64,000 nucleotides of DNA, from NCBI GenBank assembly GCA_024036415.1, contig JAMWET010000037.1, positions 62,001 to 126,000 on the forward strand. Reading direction: 5' to 3'. Numbering within the stretch: the stretch's first letter is position 1; each line of letters opens with the position of its first letter. A program made the translations under genes and the position numbers. Under the pieces are notes generated by a model, which ran no database searches, was not told the DNA's origin, and saw nothing but the letters and a program-made list of their open reading frames with translations. This DNA is from Prochilodus magdalenae (taxonomy: Eukaryota > Chordata > Actinopteri > Characiformes > Prochilodontidae). This document shows, in pieces, positions 13,826 to 27,300 of the stretch.

Positions 13826-16800
13826 CTGCAGATTCTCCTGAGACTGAGCAAGTTGTGTGTGATGGAGTGTCTCTCAGGCAGGAAAAACAAGAAGCAGCAG
13901 CAGCGTCTCCTCAGGAATATGGGAGCTCACTCAGTGGTCTTGGAACTGCTACAGATCCCTTATGAAAAAGTGTGTTTGTATGAAGGGGCTGGTACCGTGT
14001 GCTGTTTGGAAATTCTAACTTTAATTACGTTGTGTTTCTTTAATGCTGTTGCTACAGTCAGTTCAATACTGTTTGTGTGTATGTGTAAGGGAGAGGATGT
14101 CTGGATGCAGGAGATTATGACGCTGGCTCATCAGTTCCTCCAAAATTTCTGTGCTGGAAACCAGCAGAACCAGGCACTTCTCCATAAACACATTAACTTA
14201 TTTCTCAATCCTGGGGTAAGCTTCTACACCACCAATAACAATATATATATATATTAATAGTAATATATATTTTATATTATAGTAATAGTAATATATATTT
14301 TTAATGTGACTAACCTGCAGAGAAAAATCATAAGAAAAATAAAGAAGATACCATTTTTATTGCTTTTAAATATAGCTTTGTATAAATTCTGATATATTTA
14401 TGGAAAATATAAAGACTCTGCAAACATCTAAAGAAAATGCATATGTTGTTTGTGTGTTAGCTTAAGCATTTTCAAACCACTCCTAGAAGAAGCTCTATGT
14501 TTAGAAAGAGCTGAATTCAGTCAATGAATTCAAGGAATTCAGTCTAGTGTGCTACTTTTGGGAATTTAACAAACCCATGCAATAGCTGAGATGTCTGGAC
14601 CCAAACCTGTGTTCTTCTAGCTGCATTCTTTTTTGCCCGATAGCAGTATCAATATCAGTATGACCATTCTATTATTTTTGTATAGTATTTGTGTTTATTT
14701 TTGTTCATTCTTATGTTATTTACTGTTTTGCAAGAAAAGGCACCCCTAGAAGACATGATGTTTATATTTGACTTAATTACTTAATAATTATGTATTTTGT
14801 GCTGCTCTCTCTGTCTTTTTTTCTATCCCTCTATCTCTATGTCTGTTAGATTTTGGAAGCAGTGACCATGCAGCATATCTTTATGAATAACTTCCAGTTG
14901 TGCAGTGAGATTAACGAACGAGTAGTTCAGCATTTTGTTCATTGCATTGAGACACATGGCCGCAGTGTTCACTACCTCAAATTCCTACAAACCATAGTCA
15001 AAGCTGAAAACAAGTTCATCAAGAAATGCCAAGACATTGTCATGGCCGAGGTTGGTTTGTGTGTATGTTTGTTTGTCTGAATGTAGATATATGTAATGCC
15101 AATTATCAATCGCTGGGTTAACGCTCATGTATCAGAACACATAGGGAATAGATGCTCATAGTCGCCCGTAATAGTTTCTAATCTGTCATTAGTATCAGTA
15201 TCTGTATTAGGTCATTTAGTTTGTTTTCATACCTCAAATTTCATACCTCAACTCTACTCTCTGCTACAAAGCTACAAAGCTCTTCCTTAGAAAAACACAC
15301 GTATATCACACTTCTAAATGGAGGTGCGTTTTTTACAGATGACCACATAAATAGGAGCAAGTTGAAAAATTCAAGTTTGAAAAATGTGTATATGTTTTAA
15401 CTTTTGATACAAACAAGCCAGTTTTACAACCCAGTTTTATTGCTTTGCTCGCTGGAAACTTGGCCACCTTAGTAGCAAAAGGTATGCACCATTACCAGTC
15501 GGGATGTTCTATTAGGGGAGAATGAAGGGAGAATGGTACTTGGAGTTTAGTTTTCTGCTAAATAAATTTTAAAGCACCATTTATAACTGTTCAGCCAAAG
15601 CAAAATGAAAGTAAATTTGACCCTACAGATGGGGTTAATAGACTGAGGAGCTAGTGTTAACATTTGCTAGTAAATCAGTGTAAACAAAGTCGAGGTTATG
15701 GTGTTTGACGCAGGTAACCATTTTACCCAAGAAATATATGCATCAAAGTAGCGAAAAGGACTGTGCCAGACACTGCGAATTTATGTTTGCCTACAAAGAG
15801 GACACATCCAAAGGTTTAACTAACATATATTTCATTTATCTCTGCTTTATGTTTTTGGTGAATCCATGTATTCATAACCGTCAAAGACATGACCTGTTTT
15901 GGATTTATATGAAGGATATGGACCACTTTCACTGCATACTTCAGGAGGCATAGGTGTTAAAGTTGGCATAGGAGTTAAAACTGACCCACCCTGTAGAGCC
16001 TGTACTTTACTCTGACTAGCTTCTGCTGTGAGTCAGTTGCATATACAGTATACGTGCCGATATTATAAATGGGCTGTGTGTGTAAGGTGTCTTTGATAAA
16101 TACAGTCTGCTTTATGAAAGCATAGAGACGATGCAGGAAAACATTTCCTTAACCTTCCTGCCTGTTGGAATGGAATGTCCTGAAATGTGCTGTGGCAGCA
16201 TTGAGAGCTAAACATGTGTTTGCTGTGTAAAAGTTGGATGCTGTATCCTTCCTACATTAAACTGCTGTGTTTGTATATGTCTAAAGTTGGTGAATGCAGG
16301 TGAGGATGTCCTCGTGTTCTACAACGACCGTGCATCATTTCAGACATTGGTGCAGATGATGCGTCTTGAGAGAGAGCGCCTAGACGAGAGCAGTGCTCTC
16401 AGGTGTGTTTTGCGTTTTTATGTATTTATTTGACACACCTTAACCCTCAGCACTGCGGTGTGATGTTGGAAGGGCTTTATGTACAAGACTAGTGAGAGCA
16501 CATTTCCTCCCATCTTCATTTTTTATATAGGTATTTTAAAATTATTACTTCATTGCCTGAATGCATTTAAGATAACCACAGGTATTTTCCACGGTGGTTA
16601 GTTGAACCATGTTTTATTGTAACAAACCGAATGTGAAATGGAGTTTCATTAGTTGAGTTGAGAAAAAAACACTTAAATAAAATAAAGCAAGCCTAAAACA
16701 CATATTGGCTCTCTTGAAATCAAATGTTCTAATGTTCACAGTTTCACTCAAAAAATAATGACTCTACACATGTAGAGTACAGTAAATTTTTTTAATGTCA

Positions 16801-19779
16801 GTACAACATTTCAACAGTTTTAGCTGCAAAGTAAAGATAGCTAGGAAACAACTGTCAATCAGAAAGTTTCATTATTGCGACAGACCTACTTAAAGCATAA
16901 AATTCTATGTGATATGCGTTTGATCTTATGGTTTAATAAGTATGGATGCAATATTTGTTTCCTTATTAAATAACATGAATAAAAGAAAATTACATTGACA
17001 GTAACAGGCAAATGGCAGATATTCAGCACAATGAGCATAATTATGCTTCAGTATTGGTGAAGCAGGTGTACGTGTATACAGTGTGCACTGTATACTTATT
17101 AACATCACACATTTCCATCACAGCCAAAGGGAAAATAATAAATACATCAACTGCCTATTGTGTTTGGACCAAACATCTGCTGGTTCTGGTACTGTATCCC
17201 CACATGCTTATCAGTGTTAAACCTGTATATGTCCTTGTCCTCCAGGTATCATATCCACTTGGTGGAGTTGCTGGCCGTGTGTACAGAGGGTAAGAATGTC
17301 TACACTGAGATAAAGTGCAACTCTCTTCTTCCGCTTGATGACATTGTGCGGGTGGTTACACATGAGGACTGCATCCCTGAGGTAGGTGCTTGTGAAACAC
17401 AGAGATGTTGTTGTTGATTGTAAATTGAAAGAATGTGAATGGGTCTGAGGAGGGGGTATCTGATGTGCATATGTATATCAAATCCTGTTTTTCTCAGGTG
17501 AAGATGGCGTATGTGAATTTCCTCAATCACTGCTATGTAGATACAGAGGTCGAGATGAAGGAGATCTACACCAGTAATCATATGTGGAAACTGTTTGATG
17601 ACTTCTTGGTGGACGTTTGTAGAGTAAGAAGCCCATTTTATATCTAATCAATCCTGAAAAAAAAAGAGTTTTTCTTAAAAAGGGTGTAATCAAAGATGGT
17701 AGAATTTGACTAAAGCTGCTGATCTTTAACATTAGTGTTTTAATATGGTGAATAGCCATGACAAATAACATTGTGTTAACATCCAGTCAAAATCATATTA
17801 GCATAGCAATCTGAGTTCTCAGGATACGTATGTTGTTTCCCACCTTAACCTAGTCTGTTTTAGAATGAGGTAGAGAAGATGAAGTTAGACTGTTGCAAAT
17901 TGCTACGTAAACATACCACACTTCATTAACTGAATTATTCAAAACTGGCATTACATACGAGCTGTGCATTTTCTGAGGATATTTATGAGGAGACCAGAGT
18001 TAAGATTATCCAATTGCAAAATGAAAATCATACGAAAACAAGTGATAAAAGAAGAGTTTCTTAAATTAGAGTTTTTTAAAAAGATACTAAGGAAATGCGA
18101 CCCATAACAACGGTGTACTAGAACACAGCCTGTCCCACAGCATCTTTGATGGAAATCTGGCTCTACTGTTGCTTCAGATCTGGTAGCGTTCAAGAAGCTG
18201 TTACTGAGAACAAGAAATAAGGTAGCAGGTTTTTTTTTTGGACCCCAAGTGTGTGCTGTGTTAAATTTTTCTGACTAGCCATGCATAACGGCCCTTGTTA
18301 TGATTTACCCAAATAACACAGCACCAGTTATTCCAAAATGAAGCTGGCAATAATTTGTCCAAAATGTGCTTTAGCTTTCATAGTTTCTCAAGCGGCTTTA
18401 GTTTGTGATTTGATGGGCGGAGACAAAGGCACAGATTTTCCTCTGAGATGGCCATATTGCAACTACTGTTCCTCTGCATACAGCAGTGTTTTAGGGTCGT
18501 TGTCGCAGCCTTGTGTACAAGTGAATCGCCGATATTGATTGGTTGAGCGACTTTAACACAGTCCTTGACTCCATCAGCAGCAAGATCAAATGTTACTGTA
18601 GGTAGCTTTGGGTGCTGGTCCTGTGGGTTATGACTCCCGACTGTTCTTTAGCAACCTCATCCTGTTCGCTTCCTCTGTTTATTCAAGATTTTTCTTGGTC
18701 TGCGCCACTTCGAGCCTTGACTTGAACTGGTGCCTGTGGTCTCACAAGATTTTTCTTGGTCTGCCACTTCGAGCCTTTCTCACAATGTTTCTCACAGTGG
18801 AGACTGAAAGCTGAAATCTCTGAGATAGCTTTCTGTATCCTTCCCCTAAACCATGACAGTGAACAATCTTTGTTTTCAGGTCATTTGAAAGTTGTTTTGA
18901 GACTCCCATGCAAAGAGGAGAAAAACTTACCCTTTGCATAATTGGAGTCTCTGTTAGAGAAGATGAACACCAAAGAGGAGAAAAACTTACAAATTGCCTA
19001 CCCCTTAAATACCTTACTGTAAATCATAATTGGATTTCACTTCCTGTGTTTGGTCCCCCTATCAAGGGTTAACACAATTTTTTTACCAAACAATCGAACT
19101 TGTAAATCAGGAAAATAATTACGCTTCTAAACTTTATACCCCACTGTATATGCAGTGTTTGCATTCAGGGCAAATTCTGAGTTTATTGAATGGCAAGTGG
19201 ATGTTTTATCCTTCCCATGTTGAACCATTGCTTCCCTCTGTAAAGCACTTTAGCTCTGTGAGTGCAGTGAAAAATGAGTTTCGCTCATCTGCACAAATGC
19301 TTGTCCCTAAAACACACCTCCATAGATAAGTAATAAAATCATATACACCTCCATACATGAGCACAGTTTGTGATATCATGTGGGGCATAGTCTTACTACA
19401 TGAGTGATTTTTGCTTTGCTGATTGCAGGTGTGTAACAACACAAGTGATCGTAAGCATGCAGACACGGTTCTGGAGCGCTATGTCACCGAGACCATCATG
19501 AGCATTGTCACAACCTTCTTCAGCTCACCATTCTCTGACCAAAGCACCAGCCTGCAGGTGACAGCGACTACAGCAATCAGCAAATTTATTACAAAAAGTC
19601 TTCAAAACATAAAAAATTTATATTTTATTGCGGTGAAACACATGTAAAGCGCACTGTTGTTCTGTGGACTATGATTTGAATATTTGTTTTATTTTTTTCT
19701 CACAAATATTCCTCTCTCTCGCTCTCTCATTCTCTCTCTCCCTCTCTATCTCCCTCTCTCTATCTTTTTCTCTCTCTAT

Positions 19780-19810
<31 letters not shown>

Positions 19811-21349
19811 AGACTCGTCAGCCAGTGTTCGTGCAGCTTCTGCAGGGAGTGTTTCGTGTGTATCACTGTAATTGGATGCTACCAAGTCAAAAGGGGAGTG
19901 TGGAGGCCTGCATAAAGGTTCTGAGTGACGTGGGTAAGAGCTTACCTTCCAGCAGAGTGGTCTGTTTATTGTTCTTGATAATTAATAAAAAAGACAAACA
20001 AAGAGATACATATGGCCTGTTACTTCCATTATCTCTAAATCATTGACGGAATAAATTAAATATGTGGTACAGGTAAACTCATGGTCTTAACTGTGGACAA
20101 ATAATTTAGAGCACAGATATTTAGTGAGGAATGTAGCAAGTAGTGGTGAGCGATATAGCAGAAATAGAATATCACAATACTTAAATTTTCACAATACACA
20201 ATATTTTTTAGACATTGATCAATTTAAACAGAGGGAAATAAACAGTAGTGCTGCATTAAAAATGCTTTTCTTTATATGAATATTGCTTAACTGGAACTAA
20301 GGGGGTTAGGCTGTAAAAAACCTGTAGCATTTTCCCTTCTCAACCAAATTTTAAATTTTTCTTAGTGCAGGCAGATTAGAGAGAGACAGACAGAGAACCA
20401 TGATTTATCATTATACAGAACACGTTTTCACTGCTCCAGAGTGGCGGTGTGATTTAAACAAACTCTGTCTTTATGAAATCATGAAACCTGAATTCAGTGA
20501 TAGAGGTGTGTCCCAATACTGCTGTTCATATAGTGTATATTACCCATACATGCTCTTACTGGACCACAAAAGGGCAGAGTAGCATTTTGTTTTTATTATA
20601 CTCGTTTGGGGATTTTTGGAAGTTGAGGACAACAAACATTTACAATGACAGGAAAGACCTGTTTTTCACAAAACCATATGCACCTAAAAAAACATTTGCA
20701 TCTAGAAGATTTTTTCTCATATGAACACAGTTTCATATGTAATATTTAATTTTTTTTTACATATAAAGAAATGTTTTTTTCACATATGATAACACATTAA
20801 TGTATGATGTGTGCAAAAACCACATGTCTTAAATTCATGTGACTTTTCTGTAAGGGTAGAGCTAAAAATTGTATCATTGTTTTAAATTAGCATTCTGGCA
20901 CTAAATTAGCAACACATAATTGATGTTAGCCAGTTAAAATTTCTGGCAGTGTCTTTACATTACTGCATACAGAAAGTCACTGCGGTCTGTGTGTATCTGC
21001 TGTACAGCTAAGGGGCGGGCAATAGCCATCCCGGTGGATCTGGACTGTCAAGTGAACAATCTGTTCATAAAGTCCAACAACATTGTACAGAAGACAGCTC
21101 TGAGCTGGAGGCTGTCTGCCCGCAACGCTGCACGGAGAGATTCTGTCCTGACAGCATCCCGCGACTACCGTAACATCATTGAGAGGCTGCAGGTGAGGCA
21201 GTGAGAAAGTGCTTTTGTGAATGAAGACTGATGCTGTTGTCTTTTTCTTTGTAATGAAAAGATTCTTTGGCAGTTACATTACAGCTTCAAAGAGTTCATG
21301 CTTTGTTAGTGTTTTTAACAGGTGTTTTTTGTCTTCCCCATCAGTGCCT

Positions 21350-21385
<36 letters not shown>

Positions 21386-24300
21386 GACATTGTTTCAGCT
21401 TTAGAGGAAAGGTTGAGACCTTTGGTGCAGGCTGAGTTGTCTGTGTTGGTGGATGTTCTCCATCGTCCAGAGCTGCTCTTCCCAGAGCACACTGAGGCTC
21501 ATCGCAAGTGTGAGAGTGGAGGGTTCATCTGCAAGTATGAGTCCACAAATCATCCAGCACAGTTCTGCTCTTCTGAAACATAATTTCTACTTTTAGCTTA
21601 GCACAGTGATACAAGTACAGTTGGGGGTCCAAAGCATTTCAAAGCTGAATCTAGAATTAAAAAAAAGAAATATACAAGATTCTGCAATATTTCTAGGTCA
21701 CTAGAAATAAAAGTGTTTAAACATACTGTTAAGCAAATTCACCAAATTGAGCTTTGTACAATAAAAGGTCAGATATTTTGAAGTTTTATAACCTTTATTT
21801 CAGTTACAAAACTCTCACAAACTTGGAATCCATGCCAGCTCGAGTGCATGCTGTTTTTTTTTACTGCAATTTTGACTGTTCCGGCCAAGAAAAATAACAA
21901 GAAGTGCTGAAAAAGTCTAGACTATATTTTTTTGCTATGCATTTCCTCATGTCAGTATGCACAGTCTAGATCACAAAATCAGTTAAAGTATTTAAAGTAA
22001 TGAGGTAGTGTATGAATTTCTAGCAGAATTTTTTTTTTTTCGATTTTTAAAAATATTACCTCATCATTGCCTAATATTATTAAAGGGAACCCTGACTGTT
22101 AGGACTTGTATGTCTTAAAATCAGCACATGTCCAGGGCTGTTAAAATATGAACCATGAACCAAGTGGAAATTTTATGTTTATTATTACAAAACATGAGAA
22201 AAAGGTAAAATTCCTCTACTAGTAGGCCATTATTGTTGCATGACGTCATACGGTTGCAGTTGCTGTTCCTCACTCAGTTGACAAGAGAGAGAACAGCTAT
22301 TTGAATTGGCAACTAAAGTGAGTTAAATTAGTTAGTTTACTTAGTAAAAGAACATATACACATACATGCTCTATGATATGAGCACCATACTAACTGAATA
22401 TAGCTTGTTTTGACTGTTGTGTTGGTTTAAACTGTACAAAGAAAATTTTACATGGTGCATTACAAGCATTAACCAGACAGAAAGCACATTTCCAGAAACA
22501 GAGTGTGTTACTTATGATTATTTATTTATATGTTTTTTTATATTACAGTTTATTTATGTTACAGTTAACTGTCAGGGCTTGAATGCCATACATAAAGTGC
22601 ACACAAAAAAATCCAACCAAACCACTAAAGCTTATTAGATTTTAAATATATCACTAAAACTGGAAAGCAATAAGTAAATTATAAAAGATGTCAATACCAT
22701 GGTATACCAATATAGACAATATTGCTGTCCACTGTGTGTTTCATTGTATGTCATGGAAAACGTAATAAAATTCTTCTGTTTAGAAAATGTGCACAGCTTG
22801 TAATGAAGGTGTTCAGACAATGAAATAGCACATATGGGATCATGCAATAAAAAGAGTGTTCAACAAATAAAACTGTATATTCTCTTAAGATGCTTAATGA
22901 TGATACGCTTGGGGTGCTGAGATTTTTCATAATTTTCTCCACAGGTTGATAAAACACACAAAGCAGCTTTTGGAGGAGAATGAGGAGCGACTGTGTATCA
23001 AAGTTCTACAGACTCTCAGGGAAATGATGACCAAAGACAGAGGATATGGAGAGAAGGTAACAGGAGAGAAGAAAATAATTAATGTTTACCTGAATAGTGT
23101 CAGATAATTTGTTGTTTTACAAGAACATATAACTTCAAATGGTATCAGATCAATAATTGCCAGAGGTGTGACCTACAGTCAGACTGGAAGGTTAGTCGTC
23201 CTGCAGTACTGTTAGGGAAATACTGTCATAGGCACGACTTTGTACGTGCTGTCTTTCCTTGCACTCTGAGCATGTGTGCTCATGCTTCCAACTTCTATTT
23301 AATGCTTTTAGAGCATCTTCGTTTGCATTTATTGTATGCATATGTTGTGTGCATGTTTACTCTTAAACCTTATCACTGGCTTCATTTGACATGTGCACAG
23401 ATTTACTAACCCAGCCTTCACTCCTCTTTTTCAGCTCATGGCATTTGATGATGAGATGGATGTTACTGAGGTTGTCTGTTTTCTCATTTGTCCTGTCTTC
23501 TCTCTTTATTGTTTTATTTCAAGGTTTTGCTTGGTACTTCTGTCTTTATATACTATTCTGAGTGTTCTGTGCTGTAATGTAATGAGAGGTACAGTGTAAA
23601 GCATTTCAAGTCAGTTCAACCAGGTGTAGTGCATGAGGGCACTGGATTTTAGTTAAAAGCTTTCACCTTTTCAAGACTGCCTGATCATCAGAGGCTTAGA
23701 ATTTCAAATCTCAGTGATGTCATAGACCTGGAGACTCATGAAATCAGGGAGAGCCAGTGGTTTTAAATTAGCCATGACCAAAGCAATGTCGGTATTTAAG
23801 AAGGAACCACAATAGATTCAACTTAAACCTCCATTGTTTTTTGAGATGCAGTATTGTTGTTAGATGAGTTATAACCTTAAACTAAACAAAAAAGGTTTGA
23901 GTTGCCTTCAGTTTTTTGATAACTTACTGTGCAGATAACTACCTTATATTTTCAAGTGGACTTTTTTACACTGTAGTTGGGTTAATGCAGTATTTTTAGA
24001 AGTAGTGGCTTATTATCGTTGTGGTATTGCTCCTTTGTTGACTGGGTTTCCATTCTAGTGTTGTAGTATCGGCTGCAGATTATAGTAACTGTGTTAAGAA
24101 AAGCTCTGAACTCTGTGCTCTTTATCTTTTTCTTTTTCTTCTATGCTTCTCACTAATCTTTCCAATAAATGCATACAGCTTCAATTAAATAATGTTAAAG
24201 TGCAACCAAACATTGCTTCTAAATAGACAGTTTGCTGCATGGTGCCCTGTGTATATGTTGTGCACCAATGCATGGTGATGATGACTAACTCTGTGTTAGT

Positions 24301-27300
24301 GTTCTGTTGTCTGCTCTGCTCACTCACTCAGCAGGTGGATGTGAGTCTGCCACCAAAACTGCAGGAGGATCAGAGGAGGGTAGGTCTCCTTGACCCCTGA
24401 CCTCTGGAATCACTCGACTTGCCCACTAACCATGTACACTTTTCATTTGAACAAACATACTCGCCATGTGTATTATTTATATACATGTGGCAGGGTAGGG
24501 TAAATACATTTGTAATTATATTTGGAAAAAAATGATCAATTATTTTTTAGAAAACATCAAATATTAAAGTTTTTTTTCTTTGTGCTGTTTATAATGAAAT
24601 ATTGTAGGCAACAAAAACTTTTACAGATTGCTGCTTTCTATTTTATTTGCATTTTACTTATTGTCCCAACTTCTTTGGAATCGGGGCTGTAAGTATGGAA
24701 GATTAAGGATTTGTACACTTTGTACATAATTTAGATGATTAAAAATCGAATCCTTATTTAAAGTTGAATTCCCATATACATTCATCTGAAAGGAACAGAT
24801 GTAATTTACTGTATATTGTGTAATGTGTGACATGGTATGTGCTGGATTTCTCATGTGTGTAAATAAAACAGTAAAGAAACACACATACATACTTACAGTC
24901 GATAAATGTGCCATCACAGGGGGAGGCTCTGAGGCAGTTGCTGGTGAACCGTTACTATGGGAATTTCAGGGCCGGTGGTAGGAGAGACAGTTTGACAGCC
25001 TTTAGTAACTCTGCCCTTACACCTGTAGGTCCAAACAAGAACCAGTCAGGTGGGTGCATGGAGTGATGCTTTTATTTGTTACAAATTATTAGTAGTATCG
25101 TTACAGCACAGTTAATAAGATTATTTCTTCCATATTAAAATGTCATTTGACAGCATCCCAGTTTTCAACAGCATCACTGTTTGGCGTGTGTGTGTTTGTT
25201 TGTTTGGTGTGTGATTAGGTGCTTTGAGTCGAGCAGAAATGTCTCTGACGGAAGTGCAGTGTCACTTGGATCGTGAGGGGGCATCTGACCTGGTCATTGA
25301 CCTAATCATGAACACAAACAGTGACCGTGTCTTTCATGAGAGCATCTTATTGGCTATTGCCCTCCTGGAGGGGGGAAACACAACCATACAGGTCAGAACA
25401 TGTGGAGGTTGTGAAACTATATCCCTTGATGAACTCTTAGTCCCAGATTTTGCTCATCTGTTTAAAAAATTGGTAGAAATTCTGCCGGAATAATGTTTGA
25501 CGTTTTTTGTGAACAGTTGCTTTTCCTGGCTTTCCAGAAATGTATATAACGGTGATTCTCACAGGCTCAAATTTAAGAAAAATTAAATGTACATAAACAG
25601 GAGTTCAAACGTGCATGGACACAGATCTTGGAGCGTCCTTATCCTAGCTTGTTTAGTAGCTGACTGATCATTTTCTGCCTTTATTTTGTATATTAATAAT
25701 TTGGAGAAGATGATGAAGAATTGTAAATTTAAACATATTTAATTACATAACTGTGTAATTTGTGACATACCCCTATGATTAAATACATTTAAACAGTTAT
25801 GTAATGTATATTCAGTGTACTCCAAATCAGTAATAATTATTGTGTTTATGTAGTAAGTGTATTTGCTCTTTTTCATCCTTGTGTCTGTTTTGCTGCAGCA
25901 TTCCTTTTTTAAACGTTTGACAGAAGATAAGAAGTCAGAAAAGTTCTTCCGAGTTTTCTATGACCGAATGAAAGCTGCTCAGCTGGAGATCAAAGCCACT
26001 GTTACTGTCAACACCAGTGATCTCGGTAACAAGCGTCGTGATGACCATGGTTCGGATCGAGATACTCCCCAGCGCCGGAGAGGTCAGCTGTGTGCGTCAA
26101 AACCGTTTGCTATAAATATGCTGATGATTAGCTGATTAGTGATGTTAATTAATACACACTGCTGTGTAGCTTGTGTCTAAGCACATAAGACCACACGACC
26201 CACGACTGTGTTGACCGCAACTGAAGGATGAATATAATGCCTTACACTATGTTTAATATATTTTCTGTGTCTAGAGAAAGATTCCGTAGTGATGGTCACT
26301 GATGATGCACGGGAGCAGCTGTTGGAGGCATCAGCGGTGACAAAGAAGGCTTTTGGCTCATATCGCCGCGATGCTGATCCTGAGGAGGCCTATGGTCATG
26401 CCGACGGCGACAGGGGAGGGGGAGACAAAGGGGCAGAGCAAGGAGAGATGAGCGCTGTCATTCTCATCATGGAGCCAATACTGCGCTTCCTACAGCTACT
26501 GTGTGAAAACCACAACAGAGACCTGCAGGTCCGTGTTTGTGTGCATGTTACACCTGCGTCTGATCTAGTCCACATTATTAACACCATGTTTTGTTTTTCA
26601 ATACATCTTTGTAATAATGTCCTGCATTTTTTGTGCACCTCACTCATTTTTCTTTCTTTCCACACAGAATTTTCTGCGCTGCCAGAACAATAAGAACAAT
26701 TATAACCTGGTGTGCGAGACACTGCAGTTTCTGGATTGTATCTGTGGCAGCACTACGGGAGGCCTGGGCCTGCTGGGACTTTACATTAATCAGCACAATG
26801 TGGCTCTCATTAATCAGACGATAGAGAGCCTCACTGAATACTGCCAAGGACCCTGCCATGATAACCAGGTTCACATGCAGAGTCTCAAACATACATACAT
26901 GCGTCTCTTTCTTTTTGTGAATCTTCACAGACATTATAGGCTTAAATGAGCAACTGGTGCTTTATTTAATTTATGCATGTCTGTCTTTCTGCAGAACTGC
27001 ATTGCTACTCATGAGTCTAATGGCATAGACATCATCATCGCTTTGATTCTGAATGACATCAACCCACTTGGCAGAAAGAGAATGGACTTGGTGCTGGAGC
27101 TAAAGGTGCCTCGCATTAGTCTCAATTAACAGGGAAATTCATTTGGTTTAGGCCTTGGGTGTTAATATTTGGATAATATTATGTGATATTTGAGAGCACT
27201 TAAGGCTGAAATATGTCACTATAAAAAAATTAAGATGTCTAGTATATCTAGTAACCACATGTTTTATTGCTTGTTTGCAGTATAAATGGTCTTGTAACAC

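Noticed and set aside
13564..14257. Open frames rich in Cys/Val across the GT array
   Set aside because: They are translations of (GT)n; only the embedded exons 13528-13605, 13832-13969 and 14090-14215 match itpr1.
19669..19915. Arg/Glu and Leu/Ser repeat frames
   Set aside because: Produced by the CT tract on either strand; the region is a splice acceptor.
21008..21192. Initially considered as the SII cassette
   Set aside because: The RRDSVL site marks the first PKA site, about 100 residues before SII; the true SII position is 23435-24379.
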